Positions 26,142 through 35,340 of a stretch of DNA of 53,392 nucleotides are shown one piece after another. This stretch comes from Tritonibacter mobilis. Its GTDB lineage: Bacteria > Pseudomonadota > Alphaproteobacteria > Rhodobacterales > Rhodobacteraceae. The stretch is taken from NCBI RefSeq assembly GCF_001681715.1, contig NZ_LNWY01000029.1, positions 1 through 53,392 of the forward strand, read 5' to 3'. The notes under the pieces were generated by a model. It worked only from the letters and a program-made list of their open reading frames with translations. It was not told the origin of the DNA and did no database searches. A program made the translations under genes and the position numbers. The first letter of the stretch is position 1. Each line of letters begins with the position of its first letter.

Positions 26142-27638
26142 ATGCGCGTTGCGTTGGCCGGGTTTCTGCACGAAACAAATACCTTTGCGCGAAATCCGGC
26201 AGATTTGTGCGCTTTCCATCAGGGCGGAGGATACATTCCGCTGACAGAGGGACCCGCACTGATCGATGCTGGTGCGGACGTAAACCTTGGGATTAGTGGG
26301 GCGCTCCGCGTGGGCGCTGAATGTTCTTGGGAGATGGTCCCGATCTTGTGGGCAGGTGCGATCCCCTCGGCCCATGTCACCGAGGATGCGTTTGAAACGA
26401 TCACTGCCCGTATCATCAGTGGCTTGCGCGATGCAGGTCCTTTGGATGGTGTGTTCTTGGATTTGCATGGCGCGATGGTGACAAGCCATCTGGACGATGG
26501 CGAAGGTGAGCTTGCAGCCCGCGTACGAGAGGCGATTGGCCCTGATGTTCCGATTGCAGCGGCGCTGGATCTACATGGAAATATATCCCGGCGTCTGGTC
26601 GACACCGTCGACGTACTGACTGGATTTCGCACCTATCCCCATGTCGATATGGCGGAGACTGGCGCGCGTGCGGCGCGACTTTTGGATGAGATCATGCGCA
26701 GCGGCAAAAGATATGCACGTGCCTACAGGCAATTGCCGTTCATGGTTCCGATTTCTCTGCAGAGCACCACAATGGAACCTGCTGCCAGCCTTTACGCTGG
26801 TATTGCAAGGCAAGATGCGCAAGGCGTTTGCGCCTCATTGTTCATGGGTTTCCCGGCAGCGGATATTCCGGATTGTGGTCCGGTTGCGATTGCCTATGCC
26901 CCCAGTCAGATCGAGGCGGATCAGGCCGTAACAGCCATCGCCAACGCCTATGAGGATGCCGAGGATGCTTTTGACGGGCCGATCTATTCGGCAGCTGATG
27001 GGGTCGCCAAAGCTATGCAATTGCTGAGGTCCGGGTCCACCGCACCCATTGTGCTGGCCGATACCCAGGATAATCCGGGGGCAGGAGGGGCGGCCACGAC
27101 AACAGGCATGTTGCGCGCATTGGTAGATGCTGACGCGCAAAATGCGGCATTGGGCCTCTTGGTCGATCCTACATCCGTGCAACTCGCATTTAATGCGGGC
27201 GAGGGCGCGCGTGTGCATATGTCGCTGGGCGGACATCCCGACTTTCCCGACGATCAGCCGTTTGAAACTGACGTGATAGTGGAACGACTCGTCACTGAAA
27301 AACTACATGCTACCGGTCCTTACTATGGTGGCAGCTGGCTCGATCTCAGCCCCGCAGCCTGCCTGCGCATCGGCGGTGTGCGTGTGGTTGTGACCAGCAA
27401 GATCGCACAACTTGCAGATCGGGAGATGTTCCGCTTCGTTGGAATTGAACCCGAGAAACAAGCGATCCTTGTCGTGAAAAGTTCGACACACTTTCGGGCA
27501 GATTTCGACCCGATTGCAGGGGCGACTCTTATTTGTCTTGCGCCGGGGCCGATGGCTTTCAGCCCAGCGGATCTTCCGTTTACGCGTTTGCGATCGGGCC
27601 TTCGCTTGTCCCCCAACGGGCCTGCCTTTGCGGCCTGA
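26142..27638 (+). CDS. M81 family metallopeptidase (MlrC-like)
   Basis: A 498-residue member of the family named for MlrC, the zinc peptidase that finishes breakdown of linearised microcystin. GFLHETNTF lies at residues 7-15, FLDLHGAM near 105-112, ALDLHGN near 141-147 and YPHVDMAETG near 165; the His and Asp residues of these blocks are the expected metal ligands. GGAGG precedes the ATG. It heads an operon with a peptide-type importer and two M20 hydrolases, so it probably acts in the cytoplasm on an imported small peptide-like or cyclic amide substrate. The mlrA and mlrB genes are absent, so microcystin itself is not implied. Confidence 0.88.
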   Translation: MRVALAGFLHETNTFARNPADLCAFHQGGGYIPLTEGPALIDAGADVNLGISGALRVGAECSWEMVPILWAGAIPSAHVTEDAFETITARIISGLRDAGPLDGVFLDLHGAMVTSHLDDGEGELAARVREAIGPDVPIAAALDLHGNISRRLVDTVDVLTGFRTYPHVDMAETGARAARLLDEIMRSGKRYARAYRQLPFMVPISLQSTTMEPAASLYAGIARQDAQGVCASLFMGFPAADIPDCGPVAIAYAPSQIEADQAVTAIANAYEDAEDAFDGPIYSAADGVAKAMQLLRSGSTAPIVLADTQDNPGAGGAATTTGMLRALVDADAQNAALGLLVDPTSVQLAFNAGEGARVHMSLGGHPDFPDDQPFETDVIVERLVTEKLHATGPYYGGSWLDLSPAACLRIGGVRVVVTSKIAQLADREMFRFVGIEPEKQAILVVKSSTHFRADFDPIAGATLICLAPGPMAFSPADLPFTRLRSGLRLSPNGPAFAA

Positions 27639-27738
27639 CATCCAATAGCGTTCTGCGCTCTGGTTTCGGCGGCAACCGCCGGACCCCAATACAAAAAAGA
27701 ACAAAACGTTCATTTTCACATCAACAGGGAATACAAAG

Positions 27739-29343
27739 ATGAAAACACTTCGTCCCCTCTCAGCCTTGCGTGGCAGCCTCGCGGCAACGCTTATGGCTGG
27801 TGCCACTATGCTCACGCCCCTAGCGGCGCAGGCAGAGGAAGAAAAGGTCATTACTGCGGTGATGCACTCCGGTCTTCGCGTGCTCGATCCGGTGATAACC
27901 ACCGCCCATATCACCCGCAACCATGGCTACATGGTTTATGACGTGTTGACTGCGGTAGATGAGAATTTCCAGCCGCAGCCACAAATGGCAGAATTTGCGG
28001 TTTCGGATGATGGCCTGACCTACACCTTTACATTGCGCGATGGGCTAAAATTCCACGACGGAGCACCCGTAACCGGCGCAGATGTTGTGGCCTCGCTCAC
28101 GCGCTGGGGTAAACGCGACAGTGGCGGCCAGATGATATTCGACGTCACCGCGAACCTCGAGGCCACCGATGACAAAACCGTGGTTTGGACGCTGTCTGAA
28201 CCGTTCCCACCGCTGATGAATGTAATCTCCAAACAGTCTGCGGTTCCCCCCTTCATCATGCCAAAGCGGGTGGCGGAGACCTCTGCGGATGAAACCATCA
28301 CCGAGTATATCGGCTCTGGTCCCTTTGTGTTCGAGACGGATCTCTATGAGCCGGGCGTCTCCGTGACTTATACCAAATTCGACGATTACGTGCCGCGCGA
28401 TGAGTCCGCCAGTTGGATGGCCGGCGGCAAAGTGGTCAACGTTGACAAGGTTGTCTGGACCACGATGCCGGACTCTCTGACCGCTATCAACGCATTGGCT
28501 GCAGGTGAAATCGATTATCTGGAGCAAGTGCAGGTCGACCTGTTGCCGATTTTGCAAAGCGCTCCAGACGTGACTGTCGAGACCCGAGATCCACTTGGCT
28601 ATGTGACGATCGGGCGTCCAAATTTCCTGCACCCTCCATTTGACAACAAAAAAGTCCGTCAGGCCGCGCTCGAAGCTCTGAACCAAGAAGATGTTCTGGC
28701 AACCATGATGGGAGACCCGGAGTACTACAAGGTTTGCGGTGCGATCTTTGGCTGTGACACTCCGTTGGGTGATGAAGCCGGTTCAGAACCAATTACCTCC
28801 GGGGCGCATCCCGACAAAGCCAAGGCTCTGCTTGAGGAGGCAGGGTATGACGGCACGCCAATCGTATTGATGGCACCGACCGATGTGGTCTCACTGGTCA
28901 ATCAGCCCGTGGTTGCTGCGCAGGCATTGCGTCAGGCGGGCTTTAACGTCGATATGCAGCCAATGGACTGGCAAACCGTTGTCAACCGCCGTGCCCAGCA
29001 ATCACCGCCGGCTGAAGGGGGCTGGAACATCTTCTTCACCAACTGGATGGTGCCTGAGATTTCGGACCCGCTGATCAATGTGATGGTCAATGGCCGTGGT
29101 GATGACGCATGGTTTGGCTGGCCCACGGATGACGCAATCGAGGCCCTGCGCTCAGACTTCGTCGCCGCAGCATCTGATGCGGAACGCAAAGAAATCGCAG
29201 TGAAAATCCAAGAACACGTGATGGACAACGTCAACTACATCCATCTTGGTGAGTACACGATGCCGCAGGCGCGACAGAACACGATCCAAAATATCATTCC
29301 ATCACCTGTGCCGGTGTTCTGGAATATGACCAAGGGCGACTGA
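27739..29343 (+). CDS. Dpp/Opp-type ABC transporter substrate-binding protein
   Basis: A 534-residue family 5 solute-binding protein. The signal peptide ends near residue 32 (TPLAAQA before EEEKV). GLTYTFTLRDGLKFHDGAPV is the classic motif of this family, and VRQAALEALNQEDVL lies later, near residue 310. AGGGA precedes the ATG. It lies 100 bases after mlrC and is followed by a GC-rich hairpin before the permease genes. The ligand is probably a peptide or related amide, judged from the hydrolases around it. Confidence 0.92.
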   Translation: MKTLRPLSALRGSLAATLMAGATMLTPLAAQAEEEKVITAVMHSGLRVLDPVITTAHITRNHGYMVYDVLTAVDENFQPQPQMAEFAVSDDGLTYTFTLRDGLKFHDGAPVTGADVVASLTRWGKRDSGGQMIFDVTANLEATDDKTVVWTLSEPFPPLMNVISKQSAVPPFIMPKRVAETSADETITEYIGSGPFVFETDLYEPGVSVTYTKFDDYVPRDESASWMAGGKVVNVDKVVWTTMPDSLTAINALAAGEIDYLEQVQVDLLPILQSAPDVTVETRDPLGYVTIGRPNFLHPPFDNKKVRQAALEALNQEDVLATMMGDPEYYKVCGAIFGCDTPLGDEAGSEPITSGAHPDKAKALLEEAGYDGTPIVLMAPTDVVSLVNQPVVAAQALRQAGFNVDMQPMDWQTVVNRRAQQSPPAEGGWNIFFTNWMVPEISDPLINVMVNGRGDDAWFGWPTDDAIEALRSDFVAAASDAERKEIAVKIQEHVMDNVNYIHLGEYTMPQARQNTIQNIIPSPVPVFWNMTKGD

Positions 29344-29358
29344 TACCTCTCCCCACTC

Positions 29359-29387
29359 CGGGGCGTGTGGCCTAGGCCCGCGCCCCG
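29359..29387 (+). terminator. Hairpin after the peptide-type binding-protein gene
   Basis: Arms CGGGGCG (29359-29365) and CGCCCCG (29381-29387) enclose a smaller palindrome GGCCTAGGCC; CCTTTTCC follows. It lies 15 bases after the stop and is probably a partial terminator or stabilising hairpin within the operon. Confidence 0.6.
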
Positions 29388-29420
29388 CCTTTTCCTATTC
29401 TGTTCAAAAGGTAGCTGTTC

Positions 29421-30362
29421 ATGCTCAGCTATATCCTGAAGCGCGTCCTTGCGACGGTGCCGGTCATGATCATTGTGGCTGTCTTTGTCTTCTTGTTGCT
29501 CCGGCTGACGCCCGGCGATCCGGCAGCGATCCTTGCGGGGGATGCCGCAACGCCAGCACAGCTTGAGCGTATTCGTGACAATCTGGGTCTCAATGATCCG
29601 CTCTATGTTCAGTTTTTCACTTGGACTGGGCAAATGCTACAGGGGGATCTCGGGACGTCGCTGATTTCCAATACGTCTGTCTCTGACATGATCGCCAGCC
29701 GCCTTGGCCCCACCATCAATATTGCAGTGATGACGATCATCATTTCCGTGTTGTTGGCTGTGCCCATGGGGGTCATCGCTGCATGGCGTCACCGCACATG
29801 GATAGATTTTGCCGTGATGTCGTTCTCTGTTCTGGGATTTTCCGTGCCCGTGTTTGTCATCGGGTATGTGCTCATCCAGATCTTTGCAATTGAACTCCGC
29901 TGGGTGCCTGTGCAGGGATACGCCGCGCCATCGGATGGGATCGGGAACTTCTTCATTCGGGCGATCTTGCCTTCGCTCACATTGGCTACGATCTATGTCG
30001 CCTTGATTGCACGCATGACCCGCGCATCGATGCTTGAGGTGTTGGGGGAGGATTATATCCGCACCGCCCGCGCCAAGGGTGTGCGTGAAAACACGGTTCT
30101 GTTTCGCCATGCGTTGCGCAACGCGGCCGTGCCGATCCTGACCATCATCGGCACTGGATTTGCCCTGCTGATTTCCGGCGTGGTTGTGACGGAGAGCGTA
30201 TTCAATATTCCCGGCATCGGCCGACTGACTGTGGATGCGATCCTTGCCCGAGATTATCCGGTTATTCAGGCGATGATCCTGCTGACAGCAGGTATCTACG
30301 TACTGGTGAACCTCTTGGTGGATATATCTTACTCTATTTTTGACCCGAGGATCCGTTACTGA
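29421..30362 (+). CDS. DppB-like ABC transporter permease
   Basis: A 313-residue inner-membrane permease with about six hydrophobic segments. The N-terminal FLLLRLTPGDPAAILAGDAA and the EAA-type loop YIRTARAKGVRENTVLFRHA are standard for DppB/OppB. It forms the channel with the next gene product. The start ATG at 29421 gives the usual MLSYILKRVL N-terminus. Confidence 0.93.
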   Translation: MLSYILKRVLATVPVMIIVAVFVFLLLRLTPGDPAAILAGDAATPAQLERIRDNLGLNDPLYVQFFTWTGQMLQGDLGTSLISNTSVSDMIASRLGPTINIAVMTIIISVLLAVPMGVIAAWRHRTWIDFAVMSFSVLGFSVPVFVIGYVLIQIFAIELRWVPVQGYAAPSDGIGNFFIRAILPSLTLATIYVALIARMTRASMLEVLGEDYIRTARAKGVRENTVLFRHALRNAAVPILTIIGTGFALLISGVVVTESVFNIPGIGRLTVDAILARDYPVIQAMILLTAGIYVLVNLLVDISYSIFDPRIRY

Positions 30363-30363
30363 C

Positions 30364-31251
30364 ATGACCGATCATTCTTCTTCCAGTCAGAGTGCCTTCC
30401 AACCGCTGATCCGCCTTTTGTCGCTGCCTGCCGGTGCCCGCATCGGGATCGGTCCGATCTTCGCGGCACTTATGTTAGTGATCATTGTGCTGGCAGCACT
30501 GCTGGCACCGCTCTATGTGCCTTATGATCCGCTGTCGATGGATGCGCTGGCGCGCCTCAAACCACCTTCGGACACCCATATTCTGGGGACCGACCAATAT
30601 GGTCGCGATATCTTCAGTCGAGTGATGACCGGCGGGCGTGTGTCGCTCTTGATCGGGATCGGCGCAGCAATCGTCAGCGTGACGATCGGACTGGCGATTG
30701 GTCTGGTGGCTGGGTTTTTCCGAACCGCCGACAGCATTATCATGCGCATCATGGACAGCCTGATGGCAATCCCCGCAATCCTGCTGGCTATTGCGCTGGT
30801 TGCGTTGAATGGGCCAAGCCTGCATTCCGTGATCCTCGCAATCACTATTCCCGAAGTGCCTCGTGTGGTGCGACTGGTTCGCTCGGTGGTGCTGAGCGCG
30901 CGAGAGGAACCCTATGTTGAGGCGGCCATCGCGCTAGGATCGTCAATGCCGAAAATTCTGATCCAGCACCTGATGCCAAATACGCTGGCACCGCTCATTG
31001 TACAGGGCACCTATATCTGTGCCTCTGCCATTTTGATCGAGGCTATCCTCAGCTTTCTGGGCGCTGGCGTTTCCACTGAAATCCCGACCTGGGGCAACAT
31101 CATGGCCGAGGGGCGGACGTTCTTTCAGATCAAACCGGGACTGATCTTTTGGCCCGGAGTGATGTTGTCGCTCTGTATCCTGTCGATCAACCTTTTGGGC
31201 GATACCGCTCGCGATCTTCTCGATCCACGTCTGAAAAAGCGGGAGGCATAA
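30364..31251 (+). CDS. DppC-like ABC transporter permease
   Basis: A 295-residue permease. LGTDQYGRDIFSRVMTGGR near residue 75 and the EAA loop VEAAIALGSSMPKILIQHLM are typical of DppC/OppC. The ATG at 30364 immediately follows the dppB-like stop (TGAC then ATG). An in-frame start at 30340 would add eight residues read through the preceding gene and is less likely. One base separates its stop from the ATPase gene. Confidence 0.93.
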   Translation: MTDHSSSSQSAFQPLIRLLSLPAGARIGIGPIFAALMLVIIVLAALLAPLYVPYDPLSMDALARLKPPSDTHILGTDQYGRDIFSRVMTGGRVSLLIGIGAAIVSVTIGLAIGLVAGFFRTADSIIMRIMDSLMAIPAILLAIALVALNGPSLHSVILAITIPEVPRVVRLVRSVVLSAREEPYVEAAIALGSSMPKILIQHLMPNTLAPLIVQGTYICASAILIEAILSFLGAGVSTEIPTWGNIMAEGRTFFQIKPGLIFWPGVMLSLCILSINLLGDTARDLLDPRLKKREA

Positions 31252-31252
31252 G

Positions 31253-32938
31253 ATGCAGTTCAAATCAAAGGACTTCACAAACGCGGAGCAGGTGCTCACC
31301 ATCCGCAACCTTACTGTAAGCCTCGGGGCAAACCTGCGTGCCGAGCCCGTTCTGCGCGGCGTCGACATAGACATTCGCGCAGGCGAAACCCTCTGTCTGG
31401 TGGGGGAAAGCGGCTCTGGTAAGTCGGTAACATCGCTTGCAACAATGGGATTGCTGCCCAAAAACGCGCTGGAAATCACCGGCGGGCGCATTGACCTGAA
31501 GGAAGTGGAGATCACTGCCGCGAGTGCCTCCCAGATGCGTGATTTACGCGCAAAACGCGTGGCGATGATCTTTCAGGAACCTATGACTGCGCTCAATCCG
31601 GTTTTGCGCGTGGGCGAGCAGATCGAAGAAGTGCTGAACATGCACACCGATCTCTCTGGAGCGGAGGCCAAGGCGCGGACGCTCGACATCATGGAGCAAG
31701 TCCACCTGCCAGACGTAAACCGGATCTATTCGGCCTTTCCACATCAGCTTTCGGGTGGGCAGCGGCAGCGGATCATGATCGCAATGGCGCTTGTTCTTGA
31801 TCCAGACCTTCTGATCGCGGACGAGCCGACAACAGCGCTGGATGTGACGACGCAGCAGCAAATCCTGAAGCTAATCGCAGAAATGCAGGAACGGCACGGG
31901 ACTGCGGTGCTGTTCATTACGCATGACATGGGAGTGGTTGCCGAGATCGCCGACACGGTTTGCGTCATGCAAAAAGGCCAGATCGTGGAGCGCGCACCCA
32001 TCCGGCAATTGCTGACCGCACCGCAAGAAGACTACACCCGCAAACTGCTGCGGGCGGTGCCCAATCTTGCCCCCCGTCCAGCGCGGCCTCCCGTCAGTGA
32101 AGCGCCGGTTTTGACCGTCAGTGATCTGAAAAAGACCTATGGTGGCGGTGGGTTCTTGCGCAAACGGGATGAGGTTCAAGCTGCGCAGAACGTAAACTTT
32201 GCAATTGCACCGGGGCAGACCCTTGGAATCGTGGGCGAAAGCGGGTCGGGCAAGTCCACGGTGGCACGCTGTATCATGCGTCTGATCGACCCGACCGATG
32301 GCTCCGTCCGTGTTGCAAATACTGAGGTCGCTGATCTCAGCCGACGTCAGTTGCAACCGCATCGCAAGCATTTTCAGATCGTGTTTCAGGATCCGTATCG
32401 CTCTCTCAACCCGCGCTGGACTGTGGCACGTTCGCTCTGTGAAGGGCCAATCAACTTCGGCACATCAAAGGACGAAGCGATGGCGCATGCACGGGATCTG
32501 ATGGAACTCGTGGATTTGCCACGGAACGCGCTAGATCGGTATCCACATCAATTTTCGGGCGGCCAACGGCAACGCATTGCTATCGCCCGTGCAGTGGCGA
32601 TGCGTCCAAATTTGCTTGTTGCGGACGAGGCTGTCTCGGCACTCGATGTCAGCGTACAGGCGCAGGTGCTCGAATTATTGGACGACGTTCAGGCTCGCTT
32701 TGGCATCGGGATGTTGTTCATTACACATGATTTGCGCGTGGCTGCCCAGATCTGCGACGACGTGATCGTCATGCAGCGCGGCCATGTTGTGGAGCAAGGG
32801 CCAGCGGCGGCGGTACTCGCCAATCCTGCCCATGAATACACGCAAAGCCTGATTGAGGCCGCTCCCGGTCGCAACTGGGATTTCGCAAACTTTCGCGCCC
32901 TGGAAGGGGCAGCCCATCAGACAGGAGATCACGCATGA
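31253..32938 (+). CDS. Fused double ATPase (DppD-DppF type) of peptide ABC transporter
   Basis: A 561-residue protein holding two complete ABC ATPase domains in one chain. The first (about 15-265) has GESGSGKSV, LSGGQRQRIMIAMA and LLIADEPTTALDV. The second (about 285-545) has GESGSGKST, FSGGQRQRIAIARAVA and LLVADEAVSALDV. The second Walker B region has Ala where Pro is usual (DEA). Separate dppD and dppF genes are more common, but such fusions are well known in Proteobacteria. It powers the permease pair upstream, and its stop overlaps the M20 hydrolase start as ATGA. Confidence 0.94.
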   Translation: MQFKSKDFTNAEQVLTIRNLTVSLGANLRAEPVLRGVDIDIRAGETLCLVGESGSGKSVTSLATMGLLPKNALEITGGRIDLKEVEITAASASQMRDLRAKRVAMIFQEPMTALNPVLRVGEQIEEVLNMHTDLSGAEAKARTLDIMEQVHLPDVNRIYSAFPHQLSGGQRQRIMIAMALVLDPDLLIADEPTTALDVTTQQQILKLIAEMQERHGTAVLFITHDMGVVAEIADTVCVMQKGQIVERAPIRQLLTAPQEDYTRKLLRAVPNLAPRPARPPVSEAPVLTVSDLKKTYGGGGFLRKRDEVQAAQNVNFAIAPGQTLGIVGESGSGKSTVARCIMRLIDPTDGSVRVANTEVADLSRRQLQPHRKHFQIVFQDPYRSLNPRWTVARSLCEGPINFGTSKDEAMAHARDLMELVDLPRNALDRYPHQFSGGQRQRIAIARAVAMRPNLLVADEAVSALDVSVQAQVLELLDDVQARFGIGMLFITHDLRVAAQICDDVIVMQRGHVVEQGPAAAVLANPAHEYTQSLIEAAPGRNWDFANFRALEGAAHQTGDHA

Positions 32939-34101
32939 GCGTACTTCCCAAGATCGACGCCTTCGCGTCTGACCTGACCGCAATCCGCCAGGACCTTCAC
33001 GCTCATCCCGAGCTGGGGTTTGAGGAAACCCGCACCGCTGGTATCGTCGCTGAGCAGCTGCGGGCCTATGGTGTTGACGAGGTGCACGAGGGTCTCGGCG
33101 GCACCGGCGTTGTCGCGGTGATCCGAGGGCAGGGGGGGGGCAACCGTCGTATTGGACTGCGTGCCGATATGGATGCACTGCCCATCTTGGAAGCCTCGGG
33201 CGTAGATTATGCCTCGACCAACCCCGGTAAAATGCATGCGTGTGGGCATGATGGTCACACCACGATGTTGCTCGGCGCGGCACGTTATCTGGCAGCGACC
33301 CGCGATTTTGACGGCACCGCAGTTTTGATCTTTCAGCCCGCCGAAGAGGGTCTTGGTGGTGCGCGCCGTATGATTGAAGAGGGATTGTTCGAGCGGTTTC
33401 CCGTCGATGAGATCTATGGCATGCACAATAGCCCCAATGGTCAGCCGGGTCGGGTAGAGATCACGCCCGGACCGGCAATGGCGGGGGCTAGCTTCTTTGA
33501 CATCAAGATCACCGGGACAGGCAGTCACGCCGCCATGCCCCATCAATCCAAAGATCCGATTGTGATTGGCACCGCATTGGTTCAGCAACTTCAAAGCGTG
33601 GTCAGCCGCAATACACCACCGACAAAACCACTTGTTCTGTCAGTGACCAAGTTCAACTCCGGTTCCGCTTACAACGTGGTTCCAGACAGCGCGAGTGTGG
33701 CGGGAACCATCCGCTATTTCCATTCCGATGTGATTAAAATGGCCGAAGCACGTATCCGCGAGCTATGCGAAGGCATGGCTGCAGCTTATGGTGTCAAGAT
33801 CGAGCTGGACCTGCGTAACGTCTTTGACGTGCTGCAGAATGATCCCGAACTGTCGCAGGCTTACATTGAAGCTGCCGCCGATGTGGTGGGCGCTGACATG
33901 GCGGTGATCACCGAAGAACAGGCGACCGGGTCCGAGGATTTCGCCGACATGCTACAGGTCGTGCCCGGTGCCTATTGTCGTGTCGGTCACGCAGGCACTG
34001 TGCCGCTGCATAACCCTGGATTTGTGTTGGATGATGCGATCCTGCCGGTGGGTGCGTCTGTCTATGCGCGCATAATCGAGACGCGGCTGAAAAGGAACTG
34101 A
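32935..34101 (+). CDS. M20 family amidohydrolase (hippurate hydrolase-like)
   Basis: A 388-residue metallohydrolase. HAHPELGFEETRTAGIVAEQ near residue 23, GLRADMDALPI, the metal-binding MHACGHDGHTTMLLGAARYL and PAEEGLGGARRMIEEGLF identify the M20D group, which removes acyl groups from N-acyl amino acids (hippurate, IAA conjugates, N-acetyl amino acids). It is cytoplasmic. The ATGA overlap with the transporter ATPase shows its substrate is likely what the transporter brings in or a product of the MlrC-like step. Confidence 0.92.
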   Translation: MSVLPKIDAFASDLTAIRQDLHAHPELGFEETRTAGIVAEQLRAYGVDEVHEGLGGTGVVAVIRGQGGGNRRIGLRADMDALPILEASGVDYASTNPGKMHACGHDGHTTMLLGAARYLAATRDFDGTAVLIFQPAEEGLGGARRMIEEGLFERFPVDEIYGMHNSPNGQPGRVEITPGPAMAGASFFDIKITGTGSHAAMPHQSKDPIVIGTALVQQLQSVVSRNTPPTKPLVLSVTKFNSGSAYNVVPDSASVAGTIRYFHSDVIKMAEARIRELCEGMAAAYGVKIELDLRNVFDVLQNDPELSQAYIEAAADVVGADMAVITEEQATGSEDFADMLQVVPGAYCRVGHAGTVPLHNPGFVLDDAILPVGASVYARIIETRLKRN

Positions 34102-34103
34102 GC

Positions 34104-35246
34104 ATGACGAATACTCCAATCGCACTGCCATTTGATGCGAATGAAATGCTCGAGGGGCTGCGGCTTTGGGTTGAGACCGAGAGCCCAACTTTTGACGCAA
34201 GTGCCGTTAATCGAATGATGGACGTCGCACAGCATGACCTTGCGGCGCTCGGCGCGCGTGTTGAACGTATCCCCGGGCGTATGGGGCTGGGGGATAGCGT
34301 TCGAGCCACCATGCCGCATCCGCGTGCTGGTGAAGGCGGGATCCTCGTTCTGGGACACCTTGATACGGTGCATCCAGTAGGCACGCTTGCGTCCCTGCCG
34401 TTTAAGCGTGAAGGCAATCTCTGCTACGGTCCCGGTATCATGGACATGAAAGGTGGCAACTACGTCTATCTGGAAGCCATGCGCCAGATCCTCGCTGCTG
34501 ATGTCGAGACACCGCTACCGGTGACGTTCTTGTTCACTCCGGATGAGGAGATCGGAACGCCTATGGCGCGTCGCCTGATTGAAATGGAGGCCGCGCGCCA
34601 TCAGTATATTCTTGTGCCTGAACCCGCACGTCCTGATGGGGGCGCTGTCATCGGCCGCTACGCAATCGCACGGTTCAATCTCCAGACCCGTGGCCGTCCC
34701 AGTCATGCAGGTTGGGCACTGTCGGAGGGACGCTCTGCCATAGCAGAGATGGCGCGCAATGTTACACGCATCGAGGCGATGACCAGTGCTGACTGTACCT
34801 ACTCGGTCGGTGTGTTCAACGCAGGCCAATGGGTGAACTGCGTCTCGTCAGTCTGCGACGCCGAAGTGCTTACGATGGCCAAAACGCAGGAACTCCTTGA
34901 TGAAGGCATCGCGAAAATGATGGCGCTGAATACGACAGAGGGCGATGTGGTCATGGAGGTCCGCCGTGGTGTGACACGGCCCGTGTGGGAACCGGACCAA
35001 CCGGGCACTATGGCAATGCTTAGCGTCGCGCGCGAAATCGCTGGCGAAATCGGATTTGACCTTCCAGCAGGATCTGCAGGTGGAGGATCTGATGGGAACT
35101 TTACTGGCTTTATGGGGCTGCCTACGCTCGATTCTATTGGGGTCAGGGGGAAGGGCCTACATACCTTGCAGGAACACATTGAGATAGACAGCCTTGTTGA
35201 ACGGGCACGTCTGGCTGCAGGTCTTTACTGTCGCTTGGGTTTGTGA
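34104..35246 (+). CDS. M20 family metallopeptidase (carboxypeptidase G2-like)
   Basis: A 380-residue metallopeptidase of a different M20 branch from its neighbour. GHLDTVHPVGTLASLPFKRE, YGPGIMDMKGGNYVYLEAMR and LFTPDEEIGTPMARRLIE give the His, Asp and paired Glu of the two-zinc site; AGGGSDGNFTGFMGLPTLD lies near the C-terminus. Relatives cut C-terminal Glu from folates or act on dipeptides and N-acyl amino acids. Only two bases separate it from the first M20 gene, and it ends the operon. Confidence 0.92.
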   Translation: MTNTPIALPFDANEMLEGLRLWVETESPTFDASAVNRMMDVAQHDLAALGARVERIPGRMGLGDSVRATMPHPRAGEGGILVLGHLDTVHPVGTLASLPFKREGNLCYGPGIMDMKGGNYVYLEAMRQILAADVETPLPVTFLFTPDEEIGTPMARRLIEMEAARHQYILVPEPARPDGGAVIGRYAIARFNLQTRGRPSHAGWALSEGRSAIAEMARNVTRIEAMTSADCTYSVGVFNAGQWVNCVSSVCDAEVLTMAKTQELLDEGIAKMMALNTTEGDVVMEVRRGVTRPVWEPDQPGTMAMLSVAREIAGEIGFDLPAGSAGGGSDGNFTGFMGLPTLDSIGVRGKGLHTLQEHIEIDSLVERARLAAGLYCRLGL

Positions 35247-35257
35247 GCCGTGAGATA

Positions 35258-35290
35258 TGACTGTTGCGGTGCGTTGCACCGCAACAGTCA
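35258..35290. terminator. Perfect 15-bp hairpin at the end of the mlrC/ABC/M20 operon
   Basis: Arms 35258-35272 and 35276-35290 pair without mismatch around GTT, 11 bases after the last M20 gene. There is no T-run after it in either direction, so it may terminate poorly, act with a factor, or protect the mRNA end. The thi operon converges on it from the right. Confidence 0.6.
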
Positions 35291-35340
35291 CAAGTACCCC
35301 ATAATGGTAGTTATGTTAACACTGCGCACGAGGGCATCAA

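Noticed and set aside
26142-27638. Microcystin degradation (mlr) locus
   Set aside because: Only the MlrC-like gene is present; mlrA, mlrB and mlrD are absent, and M81 proteins are widespread outside that pathway.
29637-30365. 242-codon minus-strand frame antisense to the DppB-like permease
   Set aside because: Its sequence is dominated by Gln, His, Asp and Arg, typical of the reverse of a hydrophobic membrane gene.
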